In this document: in pieces, positions 1 through 7,903 of the stretch
How the letters are laid out: every line of letters begins with the position of its first letter
How positions within the stretch are numbered: the stretch's first letter is position 1
DNA from: DASPUH01 sp964518505
Lineage (GTDB): Bacteria; Chloroflexota; Limnocylindria; Limnocylindrales; CSP1-4
Length of the DNA stretch: 64,000 nucleotides
Reading direction: 5' to 3'
Assembly (NCBI GenBank): GCA_964518505.1
Contig: CAZFGT010000004.1
Coordinates: 43,498 to 107,497 of the forward strand
Notes under the pieces: model-generated
The model's input: the letters and a program-made list of their open reading frames with translations, nothing else
Databases searched by the model: none
What the model was told of the DNA's origin: nothing
Made by a program: the position numbers and the translations under genes

Positions 1-49
1 GGGCATGCAGGCGGCGACTGAGTCGGGCCTCCAGTTCACGCTCGTCCAT
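1..49 (-). CDS. Start of a gene coupled to the ECF sigma factor (partial)
   Basis: Only the first 16 codons are inside the window, reading MDERELEARLSRRLHA from an ATG at 49. The start lies inside the end of the upstream ECF sigma gene (14-nt overlap), so the two are translationally coupled. In ECF operons this position is usually held by an anti-sigma factor, and the charged, amphipathic start would suit one. That identity rests on position alone, because no diagnostic domain is visible. Confidence 0.5.
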   Translation of the reverse strand, partial: MDERELEARLSRRLHA

Positions 50-548
50 CGGTCGCCTCCAGGGTCGTGCGCAGGGTTCGAAGCGCGTAATGCAGCCGCG
101 ACTTGACCGTGCCGAGCGGCAGGTCGAGGCGGTCCGCGATGTCCTCGAGGCTCATGTCGCGCCAGTAGCGCAGCAGGACCACGAGGCGGTGGTCGGGATC
201 CAATCGATCGAAAGCCGCGTCAAGGTCGGGGTCGCCCGAGCGATCGGCCGGGTCGGGTGCCGTCCCCTCCCCCGTCCAGGCCGACTGCAGCGCGATCGCG
301 CGGACGCGTTGACGCTGGCGCCGCCGCAGCCGATCACGGCACCCGTTGATGAGGACCCGCTCGAACCAGGCGTCGAACCGATCCTCGTCGCGCAGCGAGC
401 CGCCTTTCTGCCACGCCGTCAGGCAGGCATCCTGGACGGCGTCCTCGGCTTCCCGCTCATCCGAAAGGATGGCTCGGGCCAGCCGGTAGCCCCGATCGAC
501 TTGTCCCTCGATACGCCGGGCCAGGGTGTCCCGCCGATCGACCGCCAT
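36..548 (-). CDS. RNA polymerase sigma factor, ECF (sigma-70 family)
   Basis: A 170-residue ECF sigma factor that would direct RNA polymerase to a small regulon. Region 2 is visible at about residues 18-75 (EAEDAVQDACLTAW, then FDAWFERVLINGCRDRLRRR). Region 4 is at about 110-165 (LDPDHRLVVLLRYW, then LEDIADRLDLPLGTVKSRLH, the -35-binding helix-turn-helix). No SnoaL or other C-terminal extension is present. I place the start at 548, because GGAG lies six bases upstream of that ATG; an in-frame ATG at 560 has no well-spaced ribosome-binding site. A probable ECF-type promoter lies at 611-641, which suggests autoregulation. The stop overlaps the next gene, a putative anti-sigma factor. Confidence 0.9.
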   Translation of the reverse strand: MAVDRRDTLARRIEGQVDRGYRLARAILSDEREAEDAVQDACLTAWQKGGSLRDEDRFDAWFERVLINGCRDRLRRRQRQRVRAIALQSAWTGEGTAPDPADRSGDPDLDAAFDRLDPDHRLVVLLRYWRDMSLEDIADRLDLPLGTVKSRLHYALRTLRTTLEATDGRA

Positions 549-610
549 CACGGTCTCCACATCTCCCTCGCGAGCCTGTCGTCTGCGGGCTCAGCGTCCG
601 CAGTCACCCT

Positions 611-641
611 ATCCGACGCGCGACCCGGTCGAAAAGGTTCA
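611..641 (-). promoter_or_regulatory. Probable ECF-type promoter of the sigma gene
   Basis: Reading the minus strand, TGAACCTTTTC (641-631) is followed by CGTCGGAT (618-611), with 17 bases between GAACC and CGTC. This matches the general GAAC...CGTC layout of ECF-dependent promoters. It lies about 60 bases upstream of the sigma start codon, as expected for an autoregulated ECF gene. It is assigned by pattern only. Confidence 0.45.
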
Positions 642-710
642 ACGATGCGTAGTGGCGTCGCGCCGATGCCCGCAGCCGGAGCCGGACGCTGATCTGGCAT
701 CGCCGCCCAA

Positions 711-884
711 CGTGGTCAACCGTGACTGGGGGGCACGTTAGAGCCGCTTTCGGCCGCCGGCGGGGCCTGCCGAGGGTCCGGCTGCCCGGCCCTCGTGCTC
801 AGGCTGGTCCATCCACGGTCGGGTAGGCAGCCCTGGGACGCCCCGCAACTGCCTTACCGTGCCGGGGAGTCAGATCTGACCACG
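711..884. repeat. Inverted-repeat element, family A, copy 1
   Basis: This element of about 174 bp lies in the 405-base gap between the ABC operon and the sigma gene. Its ends are near-perfect inverted repeats: CGTGGTCA (711-718) mirrors TGACCACG (877-884), and the similarity continues inward through GGGGGGCACGTTAG on the left and TACCGTGCCGGGGAGTCAG on the right. Each end contains a small palindrome of the form GGTCA-N4-TGAC; the right-hand one, GGTCAGATCTGACC, is perfect. A second copy lies at 26236-26420. No open reading frame is supported inside it. It could be a non-autonomous mobile element or a paired operator site. The rest of the gap (549-953) holds only the sigma promoter region and nothing else recognisable. 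Confidence 0.65.
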
Positions 885-953
885 TATGCCACGGGCTCGG
901 CGCGGCGAGGCTTCGGACGCCACGGCAGCCGGCGCCTCAACCAGGAGCGTCGG

Positions 954-2927
954 TCAGGCGGCCTCGGCGACCGGCGCGGTGAACTGGCTCGAGTAGAGCT
1001 CGTAGTAGAAGCCGCGCTGGGCGAGGAGCGACTCGTGGTCGCCCTGCTCCACGATCTTGCCATGGTTCATGACCAGGATCGTGTGGGCGTCGCGGATGGT
1101 CGAGAGGCGGTGCGCGATGACGAACGACGTGCGCCCTTCCATGAGCTTGGCCATGGCCCGCTGGATCAGCACCTCGGTGCGGGTGTCGACGGAGCTGGTG
1201 GCCTCATCGAGGATGAGGATCTGGGGGTCGGCCAGGAAGGCGCGGGCGATGGTCAGCAGCTGCTTCTCGCCCTGCGACAGGTTGGTCGCGTCGTCGTCGA
1301 TGACCGTGTCGTAGCCCTCGGCCAGCGTGCGCACGAAGTGATCCACGTGCGCGGCCTCGGCGGCGGCCACGATCTGCTCCTCCGTCGCCCCCTCCAGGCC
1401 GTAGGCGATGTTCTCGCGGATCGTGCCGTGGAAGAGCCACGCGTCCTGGAGGACCATGCCGAAGGTGTGGCGCAGGTCGTCACGGGTCATCTCGCGCGTG
1501 TCGACACCGTCGACCGTGATGCGGCCACCGTCGATCTCGTAGAAGCGCATCAGGAGGTTGACGAGGGTCGTCTTGCCGGCACCCGTGGGCCCGACGATGG
1601 CGATGGTGTGGCCGGGCTGCACGACGAGGTTCATGTCGTCGATGAGCGGCACGTCTGGCAGGTAGCGGAACGAGACATCGTCGAACACGACCTGGCCGGC
1701 GGCGTGCTCGACCCGCTGGGGCTCGGCCACGTCGGGGATCTCCTCGGTCTCGTCGAGCAGCTCGAAGGCCCGCTCGGCCGAGGCCACCGCCGACTGGATC
1801 ACGTTGAGGATGCTGGCCGTCTGGATGATCGGCTGGGTGAACTGCCGCGAGTACTGCACGAAGGCCTGGACGTCGCCCAGGGTCAGCTGTCCGGAGGCGA
1901 CTCGCAGGCCGCCGATGACGGCCACGCCGACATAGTTGAGGTTGGCGATGAAGCTCATCGCCGGCTGGATGATGCCGGAGATGAACTGGGCCCGGTAGCT
2001 GGCGTCGTACAGCTTCTCGTTCTGCTCCTGGAAGGTGGCCAGGGCTTCCTCCTGGCGGCCGAAGACGGTCACGATGGCGTGCCCGGTGTGCATCTCCTCG
2101 ACGTGCCCGTTGAGCGCGCCGGTGATCTTCCACTGCGCCGCGAACTGCTTCTGCGACCGCTTGGCGATGAGCGCGGCGACGATGACCGAGGCGGGCACGG
2201 CCAGCAGCGAGATGACCGCCAGCTCCGGGCTGATGAGCACCATCATCACGAGCACGCCGATGACGGTCAGGACCGACGTGATGAGCTGGGTGAGGCTTTG
2301 CTGGAGCGTCTGGCCGATGTTGTCGATGTCGTTGGTGACGCGGCTCAGGATGTCGCCGCGGGGGTGGCTGTCGAAATACTTGAGCGGCAACCGGCCCAGC
2401 TTCTCGTCGACGTCGGTCCGCAGCCGATAGACCGTCCGCTGGGTCACGCCGGCCATGAGGTAGGCCTGGCCCCATGCGAACAGCGAGCTGATGATGAAGA
2501 TGCCGGCCAGGATGAGCAGGATCTGACCAAGGGCGCCGAAGTCGATGCCGTGGCCGGGGAGGACGGTCATGCCTGACAGGAGGTCGGCGATCTGGCCCTG
2601 ACCGGAGGCTCGCAGGCCGGCCTCCACCTGCGCCTGGGTCAGGTTCGCGGGCAGGTTCTTGCCGATGACGCCGGAGAAGATGATGTCGGTGGCGTTGCCC
2701 AGGATGCGTGGCCCCAGGACCGAGGTCGTCACGCTCACGATGGCCAGGCCGATGACGACGACCACGATGTGCGCCTCTGGGCGGAGGCGGCCGAGCAGGC
2801 GGAAGAAGGCGCCGCGGAAGTCCTTGGGTTTCTCGGCGGGCATGCCCATCATGCCGCCCTGCCAGCGGTTGGGGCCGCCGCCACCGGGCCGCCCCGCGCC
2901 ACCGCCGACGCCGTGAGGTCCGCTCAT
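954..2927 (-). CDS. ABC exporter, ATP-binding/permease subunit (canonical half)
   Basis: A 657-residue half-transporter, probably the partner of the next ABC gene in a heterodimeric multidrug-type exporter. A Gly/Pro-rich cytoplasmic start is followed by six transmembrane segments (about 52-375). The ATPase domain has Walker A GPTGAGKTT (446-454), a non-consensus signature NLSQGE (549-554), Walker B LILDE with catalytic Glu575, and switch His606. This combination of canonical Walker B with a weak signature matches the TM288-like half of asymmetric exporters. The ATG at 2927 overlaps the upstream stop (ATGA), and the start fits the family length. It is the last gene of the marR-abc-abc operon. 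The substrate cannot be read from sequence. Confidence 0.93.
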   Translation of the reverse strand: MSGPHGVGGGAGRPGGGGPNRWQGGMMGMPAEKPKDFRGAFFRLLGRLRPEAHIVVVVIGLAIVSVTTSVLGPRILGNATDIIFSGVIGKNLPANLTQAQVEAGLRASGQGQIADLLSGMTVLPGHGIDFGALGQILLILAGIFIISSLFAWGQAYLMAGVTQRTVYRLRTDVDEKLGRLPLKYFDSHPRGDILSRVTNDIDNIGQTLQQSLTQLITSVLTVIGVLVMMVLISPELAVISLLAVPASVIVAALIAKRSQKQFAAQWKITGALNGHVEEMHTGHAIVTVFGRQEEALATFQEQNEKLYDASYRAQFISGIIQPAMSFIANLNYVGVAVIGGLRVASGQLTLGDVQAFVQYSRQFTQPIIQTASILNVIQSAVASAERAFELLDETEEIPDVAEPQRVEHAAGQVVFDDVSFRYLPDVPLIDDMNLVVQPGHTIAIVGPTGAGKTTLVNLLMRFYEIDGGRITVDGVDTREMTRDDLRHTFGMVLQDAWLFHGTIRENIAYGLEGATEEQIVAAAEAAHVDHFVRTLAEGYDTVIDDDATNLSQGEKQLLTIARAFLADPQILILDEATSSVDTRTEVLIQRAMAKLMEGRTSFVIAHRLSTIRDAHTILVMNHGKIVEQGDHESLLAQRGFYYELYSSQFTAPVAEAA

Positions 2928-4705
2928 GCCGCCTGCGCCTCCGCCGCGGTGAGCTGGGAGAAGACGATCTCGCGATAGGTCTCGCACGTCTCGAGCAGCT
3001 CGTGGTGGCGGCCTACGCCGACCACGCGACCCTCGTCCATGACCACGATCTGGTCGGCGTGCATGATCGTGCCGACGCGCTGCGCCACGATGAGCACGGT
3101 CGCGGACGACAGCTCGTGGTGCAGGGCGGCGCGCAGCTGGGCATCCGTCCTGAAGTCAAGGGCGGAGAAGCTGTCGTCGAAGATGTAGACCGGGGCGCGC
3201 TTGACCAGGGCGCGGGCGATGGCGAGGCGCTGCCGCTGTCCGCCGGAGACGTTCGTCCCGCCCTGGTCGACCGGGGCCTGCAGCTGGCCCTCCATCTCGG
3301 ACACGAAGGTCTTGCCCTGGGCGATCTCCAGGGCGTGCCACAGCGCCTCATCGTCGGCGGTCTCGTCGCCGTACCGGAGGTTGCTGGCGACCGTGCCGCT
3401 GAAGAGGAAGGCGCGCTGAGGGACGACCCCGATGCGCTGCCAGAGGTCCTCGCGCGTCATCTGGCGGACGTCCACGCCGTCCACCAGCAGCGCGCCACCG
3501 GTCACGTCGTAGAAGCGCGGGATCAGGTTGACCAGGGTGGTCTTGCCGCTACCCGTCGAGCCCACGATGGCGGTCGTCTCGCCAGGCCTGGCGGTGAACG
3601 AGATGTCATGGAGCACCGGCTGCTCCGCGCCCGGGTAGCGGAACTCGACGCTGCGGAACTCGATCGTGCCGGCGATGGTGGGGCTGGAGGCACCCGTGCC
3701 GTTGCCGTGGGCGGCCACGACCGTCGGCATGACGACCGGCTTCTCGGGGTCCTTGATGCTCGGCTCGATCGTCAGGACCTCCTGGATCCGGTCGGCCGAA
3801 ACGGCGGCCCGGGGGACCAGGATGAACATGAAGACGGCCATCAGGACGGCCATCAGGATCTGCATCAGGTAGGCCAGGAAGGCCGTCAGGTTGCCGATGG
3901 GCATGCCGCCCGAGTCGACCCGGATGGAGCCGAACCACATCACGGCGACCGTCGACAGGTTGAAGATGGCCATCATCACCGGGATGGTCACGGCGAACAG
4001 CCGGTTGACCCGGATCGAGGTGTCGAAGAGGTCGCGGTTGGCCGCCTCGAAGCGCACCTCTTCGTGTCGCGTGCGCACGAACGCGCGGATGACGCGCACG
4101 CCGGCCAGGGCCTCGCGCATGACCTGGTTGATGCGGTCCAGCTTGGCCTGCATCGCCCGGAAGAGCGGGATGGCGCGGCGCATGACGAGGAAGACCACGA
4201 CGAACATGAGAGGCAGGATCACGACCAGGAGCCCGGACAGGGGCACGTCCTCGCGGAGGGCCATGATCACCCCGCCGATGCCCGTGATCGGCGCCAGGAT
4301 CATGATCGTCAGGGCCATGAAGATGACCATCTGGACCTGCTGGACGTCGTTCGTGTTGCGGGTGATCAGCGAGGCCGTCCCGAAGTGGTTGATCTCCACC
4401 TGGGCGTAGCCGGCGACGCGCTTGAAGATCGCCGCGCGCACGTCGCGCCCGAAGGCCATGGCCACCCGCGCCCCGAAGTACACGGCCACGACGGCGCACA
4501 CGCCCAGCAGCAGGCTCACCACCAGCATGAAGAGGCCGGTCCGGATGATGTAGTCGGTGTCGCCCTTGGCGATGCCGTTGTTGATGATGTCGGCGTTCAG
4601 GCTGGGCAGGTACAGGTTGGCGATGGCCTGCACGAGCAGCAGCACCAGGACGACGCTGATCTGGCGCATGTAGGGGCGCAGGTATTGGCGCAGGAGCGGG
4701 ATCAT
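2924..4705 (-). CDS. ABC exporter, ATP-binding/permease subunit (degenerate half)
   Basis: A 593-residue half-transporter with six transmembrane segments (about 15-300) and an ATPase domain from about 345. Walker A is GSTGSGKTT (382-390) and the signature VSGGQ (486-490) is consensus. The Walker B motif ends in Asp (YIFDD, Asp511) where the catalytic Glu is expected, and the switch His is Gln (AQR, Gln542). Such a degenerate site is known from the TM287/BmrC-type half of heterodimeric exporters. With the downstream gene it would form one competent site (that gene's Glu575 plus this VSGGQ) and one degenerate site. It overlaps marR by 4 nt (ATGA). Confidence 0.93.
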   Translation of the reverse strand: MIPLLRQYLRPYMRQISVVLVLLLVQAIANLYLPSLNADIINNGIAKGDTDYIIRTGLFMLVVSLLLGVCAVVAVYFGARVAMAFGRDVRAAIFKRVAGYAQVEINHFGTASLITRNTNDVQQVQMVIFMALTIMILAPITGIGGVIMALREDVPLSGLLVVILPLMFVVVFLVMRRAIPLFRAMQAKLDRINQVMREALAGVRVIRAFVRTRHEEVRFEAANRDLFDTSIRVNRLFAVTIPVMMAIFNLSTVAVMWFGSIRVDSGGMPIGNLTAFLAYLMQILMAVLMAVFMFILVPRAAVSADRIQEVLTIEPSIKDPEKPVVMPTVVAAHGNGTGASSPTIAGTIEFRSVEFRYPGAEQPVLHDISFTARPGETTAIVGSTGSGKTTLVNLIPRFYDVTGGALLVDGVDVRQMTREDLWQRIGVVPQRAFLFSGTVASNLRYGDETADDEALWHALEIAQGKTFVSEMEGQLQAPVDQGGTNVSGGQRQRLAIARALVKRAPVYIFDDSFSALDFRTDAQLRAALHHELSSATVLIVAQRVGTIMHADQIVVMDEGRVVGVGRHHELLETCETYREIVFSQLTAAEAQAA

Positions 4706-5244
4706 CGGTCCTCCGCCTCCAACGCCTGGTCCGGCCCTTCATCGCTCGCCGAGTCCTCGGCGATCGCGGCGCGGACGGTCCGCAGCACCGACAGGAGCGT
4801 GGTCAGCTGCGTCTCATCAAGCCGCCCCATGGCCATGGCGAACCGAGCGCGCCGATGGTCACCGACCATCCGCACCAGCTTGAGGCCTCGCTCGGTGGGC
4901 TGGACCAGGACGACACGGCGATCCTCCGCCCGGTGCTGGCGCTCCACCAGGCCGCGCTTCTCCATGCGGTCGACGATGCCCGTGGCGCTGGCGACGGAGA
5001 CGTCCAACTCGTCCGCGAGGACGCCCATGGGCTGGGCTCCCCTGGCCTCGAGCGCACTCAGCAGACTCAGGTGCACGATGCTCAGCGAGCCCATGTGCCA
5101 GCGCTTGAACGCGGACGCGCGGTCACGCGGCGACCAGGCGGTGACCTCGTTCAGGAGCTGCTCGATGAGGGCCTGACGCGACTCGTCGCTGGAGCCCTCG
5201 TCAGAGGCCTCAGCGGTCGATGGGCCCGCGAGGCCGCCCTTCAT
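4702..5244 (-). CDS. MarR-family transcriptional repressor
   Basis: A winged-helix regulator of about 180 residues. The DNA-binding core is visible as LSIVHLSLLSALEARGAQPMGVLADEL, VSVASATGIVDRMEKRGLVERQ and AEDRRVVLVQPTERG, the helix-turn-helix and wing of MarR proteins. It heads an operon with the two ABC exporter genes and overlaps the first by 4 nt, the usual layout for a repressor that senses an exported compound. I choose ATG 5244. An in-frame GTG at 5268 lies within the operator palindrome at about the predicted transcript start, so it is a less likely start. A promoter (5275-5303) and an overlapping palindromic operator (5261-5277) indicate autorepression of the whole operon. Confidence 0.9.
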   Translation of the reverse strand: MKGGLAGPSTAEASDEGSSDESRQALIEQLLNEVTAWSPRDRASAFKRWHMGSLSIVHLSLLSALEARGAQPMGVLADELDVSVASATGIVDRMEKRGLVERQHRAEDRRVVLVQPTERGLKLVRMVGDHRRARFAMAMGRLDETQLTTLLSVLRTVRAAIAEDSASDEGPDQALEAEDR

Positions 5245-5260
5245 CGCCGCACTTACATTC

Positions 5261-5277
5261 AATGTCACGTTGACATT
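5261..5277. promoter_or_regulatory. Probable MarR operator (perfect palindrome)
   Basis: AATGTCACGTTGACATT has perfect 7-bp arms around a 3-base centre. It overlaps the last three bases of the -10 element and the predicted transcription start of the marR operon, so a bound dimer would block RNA polymerase. Size and symmetry are typical of MarR-family operators. The link to this MarR protein is inferred from position. Confidence 0.7.
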
Positions 5278-5303
5278 CTAGCTGACGTGCCGCCGGCCGT
5301 CAA
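5275..5303 (-). promoter_or_regulatory. Sigma-70-type promoter of the marR-abc-abc operon
   Basis: On the minus strand, TTGACG (5303-5298) is separated by exactly 17 bases from TAGAAT (5280-5275). This is the most consensus-like -35/-10 pair in the window. Transcription would start near 5268, within the MarR palindrome and about 24 bases before the chosen ATG. Confidence 0.75.
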
Positions 5304-5340
5304 ACGCCGGCTGGCTCGTGGCAGTCCCAGGCGGGCCCGT

Positions 5341-5380
5341 TACCCACTCCATTGTTGGTCCGAGCACAATGGAGCGGGTA
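5341..5380. terminator. Strong hairpin between yajQ and marR
   Basis: TACCCACTCCATTGT (5341-5355) and ACAATGGAGCGGGTA (5366-5380) form 15-bp arms with one mismatch around a 10-base loop. It lies downstream of the yajQ stop and upstream of the marR promoter, so a transcription terminator for the yajQ operon is the simplest reading. There is no clear U tract on the minus strand, so it may instead act as a 3' stabilising hairpin or a protein-binding palindrome. Confidence 0.45.
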
Positions 5381-5428
5381 GGGCGGGGCGCTAACCCTCC
5401 AGCGCCGGGCCTGGAGCCCGGGGATCCC

Positions 5429-5926
5429 CTAGCGGTAGTTCTCGAACTGCAGGGGGACCGGGTAGTCCTCGCCGACGACGCGCAGGCGGGCGATGACCCG
5501 CTGCAGGTCGTCCCTGGACTTGCCCGAGACGCGCACGGCGTCGCCCTGGATCTGCGACTTGACCTTGGGGAACTCGTCGCGGATGAGCTTGCTGATCTTC
5601 TTGGCCAGGTCGTCGCCCAGGCCCCGCCGCAGGCCGATGACCTGGCGGACCTTGTTGCCGCCGGCCGGCTCGATCTTGCCCCAGTCGAAGATCTTGAGGC
5701 TGAGACCGCGCCGGATGGCCTTGGATTCCAGGAGGTCCTTCACCGCCGCGGCCCGGCTCTCGTTGTCGGTCAGGAGGGTGATCTCCTCCTTGCCCAGGTC
5801 CAGCTGCGCCGTCACGCCCTTGAAGTCATAGCGCGTGCCGATCTCGCGGCGGACCTGATCCAGGGCGTTGACCAGCTCCTGGCGGTCGAAATCGCTCACC
5901 ACGTCGAACGAGGCGTCGCCAGCCAT
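5429..5926 (-). CDS. yajQ: YajQ-family nucleotide-binding protein
   Basis: A 165-residue protein of the YajQ (UPF0234) family, which folds as two RRM-like domains; some members bind cyclic di-GMP or nucleic acid. The family start FDVVSDFDRQELVNALDQV, the segment GTRYDFKG, and the later IRRGLSLKIFDWGK and IRDEFPKVKSQIQGDAVRVSGKSRDDLQ are all recognisable, and the length is normal. It is the last gene of a run reaching back to asd, lies 9 nt after the NTF2-like gene, and is followed by a strong hairpin. The ligand in this organism is unknown. Confidence 0.93.
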   Translation of the reverse strand: MAGDASFDVVSDFDRQELVNALDQVRREIGTRYDFKGVTAQLDLGKEEITLLTDNESRAAAVKDLLESKAIRRGLSLKIFDWGKIEPAGGNKVRQVIGLRRGLGDDLAKKISKLIRDEFPKVKSQIQGDAVRVSGKSRDDLQRVIARLRVVGEDYPVPLQFENYR

Positions 5927-5935
5927 CTGCTCCTC

Positions 5936-6349
5936 CTAGCCGGCCTCGGGCCGATACGTGCGGTCCACGCCCACGGTGCGCTCGATCGCCCACTCACGGA
6001 ACCGCGTCACCAGGCCGGCGTCGTCCAGTTCGAGGGTCATGAAGCCGCGCTGGCGGAGCCGCTCAGCGGTGGATCGCCGCGTGAAGGCGGCGTGCCAGCT
6101 GGCCAGCACCGTCGGCCCGCTGACCCAGACGCGTTCCGCATCGAACTCCACGTGCGTCTGGGAGGCGGCCACGTCGTTCCAGTAGGCACGGATGGCGTTG
6201 GCGCCGGTCAGGGTCGCCTCGAACGGGTCGACGCGGTACTCGGCATCGTCGCTGAAGAGGGCCACCGCGGCGTCGACATCCAGGCGTTCCCAGGCGCGCT
6301 TGAACCGGTCGACCAGGTCCTGGCCAGCGCCGGGCGTGAGGGTGAGCAC
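5936..6349 (-). CDS. NTF2-like (SnoaL-type) domain protein
   Basis: A 137-residue single-domain protein with the cone-shaped NTF2-like fold signature: a start of the type DLVDRFKRAWERLDVDAAVALFSDDAEYRVDPFE, then GANAIRAYWNDVA and a C-terminal sheet ending FREWAIERT. Family members are small enzymes or ligand binders; nothing here fixes a reaction. It lies 9 nt after murC and 9 nt before yajQ, so it is probably cotranscribed with both. Confidence 0.8.
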   Translation of the reverse strand: MLTLTPGAGQDLVDRFKRAWERLDVDAAVALFSDDAEYRVDPFEATLTGANAIRAYWNDVAASQTHVEFDAERVWVSGPTVLASWHAAFTRRSTAERLRQRGFMTLELDDAGLVTRFREWAIERTVGVDRTYRPEAG

Positions 6350-6358
6350 GGACCGATT

Positions 6359-7903
6359 CTACCGGCCGGGCGGCTCCGACCCGTGGCCCAGCAGTTCCGT
6401 GAGCCGCTCGGCGATGACGTAGGAACGGCCGCCGCCCATCACCAGGACGACGTCGCCCGGCTCCACGCGCGTCGCCAGATGGTCGGCCGTGGCCTCGGGC
6501 GAGCCGGGGGCGGTGGCCCGCCAGCCACTGGCGCGCGCTGACGTCGCGTCGGCCAACGCCTGGGCGCTGGTGATCGTCCGGTCGGGATCGCGGTTGGCCC
6601 AGATGTCGGCGATGACGGCCCGGTCGGCCGTGGCCAGGACCTCGGCGAAGGCGTCGAGCATGGCCGCCGTGCGGTGGAACGTGAGGGGCTCGTAGACGGC
6701 CCACACGCGCCGGCCCGGGTAGCGCTGACGCACGGCCGCCAGCGTGCCGCGGATGGCCGTGGGGTGATGCCCGTAGTCGTCGAGCACGGTGATGCCCCGC
6801 GGCTCGCCCTTCAATTCGAGGCGCCGGCCCACGCCGCGGAAGCTGGCCAGGCCGGCCACGATCTCGGCCGGTACGAGGTCGGCGGCGTCCCCGGCCGTGG
6901 CGGCCGCCAGCGCGTCATCGGCATACTGGCGCCCTGGCAGGTGCACCTGGACGGTGACCTCGCCGCCGGGCAGGCCGGCGATCGCGAGGAGGTCGCCGTC
7001 GGGGCCCGCCGAGACGATCCGCCCGGTGACCGTGCCGGCCGGCAGGCTTTCCGACGTCGCCACGCCCGAGCCGAGGAGGGCGAAGGGCCGCAGGCGCTCG
7101 CCAAGGTCAGCCAGTCGAACGGCGACCTCGCGGCCGCCCGGGTCGCCCACGTTGACCACGACGAGTGGCGGGATGGGGGCGGCGCGGACCCATGAGACGA
7201 GCATGTCGACCACCGCCGCCCGGTCGGCGAAGACGTCTGGATGGTCCCACTCCGCGTTCAGGATCACCGCCACGGCCGGGTGGTACGGAGCGAAGTTGTC
7301 GGCGTATTCGTCCGCCTCGACGACCATCCACGGGCCCCTCCCCCAGCGGGCCGTGGCGGCCGGGCTGCCCGACAGGTCGACCGGCAACAGCGCCCCGATC
7401 GCCGCGGATGGGTCGCGGCCCGCGCCGACCAGGAGGTGGGTCACCCAGCCGCTGGTGGTGGACTTGCCGTGCGTGCCCGTGATCGCCAGGAGGTGTTGGC
7501 CGGCGGTCAGGGCGACGTCGGCGACGACCTGCTGCCACGCCTCGACGGGGATCCCGGCCGCCACCGCGGCGCGCAACTCGGGATGGTCCGGGTCGACGGA
7601 GGTGAGTGACTTGGTGACCGAGAGGCGGTCCACGAGGGGCCGCCCGGCCGCGTCCACGACGTGCGACGGGCTATGGGCCCAGCTGAACGGGATGCCAAGG
7701 GCCTCGGCCGCCGCCGTGTAGGGCGACGGCCCGCCCGCGTCGCAGGCGGTCACGGCCGCGCCGGCGTGCGCCGCCAGGAGGGCCGCCTCGGACGCGCCGG
7801 CCCCTCCCGCGCCCAGGATGTGGATGCGCTCGCCGGCGGCGATCAGGCGCGCGGGGCGATCGGGCGCCAGGCCACGGCCGACGTCCTCCAGGCTGCGGGT
7901 CAC
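6359..7903 (-). CDS. murC: UDP-N-acetylmuramate--L-alanine ligase
   Basis: A 514-residue Mur ligase that would add L-alanine to UDP-MurNAc in cytoplasmic peptidoglycan synthesis, using ATP. The Rossmann start is HILGAGGAGASEAAL (28-42), the P-loop is GTHGKSTT (143-150), and a catalytic segment reads VVEADEYADNF. The C-terminal Mur domain has DDYGHHPTAIRGTL. The glycine-rich start and DDYGHHP favour MurC over Mpl, though Mpl cannot be excluded. The GTG at 7903 overlaps the pncC stop (GTGA). The open frame continues upstream, but that part overlaps pncC and is not credible. murC is isolated here from other dcw cluster genes. Confidence 0.88.
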   Translation of the reverse strand: MTRSLEDVGRGLAPDRPARLIAAGERIHILGAGGAGASEAALLAAHAGAAVTACDAGGPSPYTAAAEALGIPFSWAHSPSHVVDAAGRPLVDRLSVTKSLTSVDPDHPELRAAVAAGIPVEAWQQVVADVALTAGQHLLAITGTHGKSTTSGWVTHLLVGAGRDPSAAIGALLPVDLSGSPAATARWGRGPWMVVEADEYADNFAPYHPAVAVILNAEWDHPDVFADRAAVVDMLVSWVRAAPIPPLVVVNVGDPGGREVAVRLADLGERLRPFALLGSGVATSESLPAGTVTGRIVSAGPDGDLLAIAGLPGGEVTVQVHLPGRQYADDALAAATAGDAADLVPAEIVAGLASFRGVGRRLELKGEPRGITVLDDYGHHPTAIRGTLAAVRQRYPGRRVWAVYEPLTFHRTAAMLDAFAEVLATADRAVIADIWANRDPDRTITSAQALADATSARASGWRATAPGSPEATADHLATRVEPGDVVLVMGGGRSYVIAERLTELLGHGSEPPGR

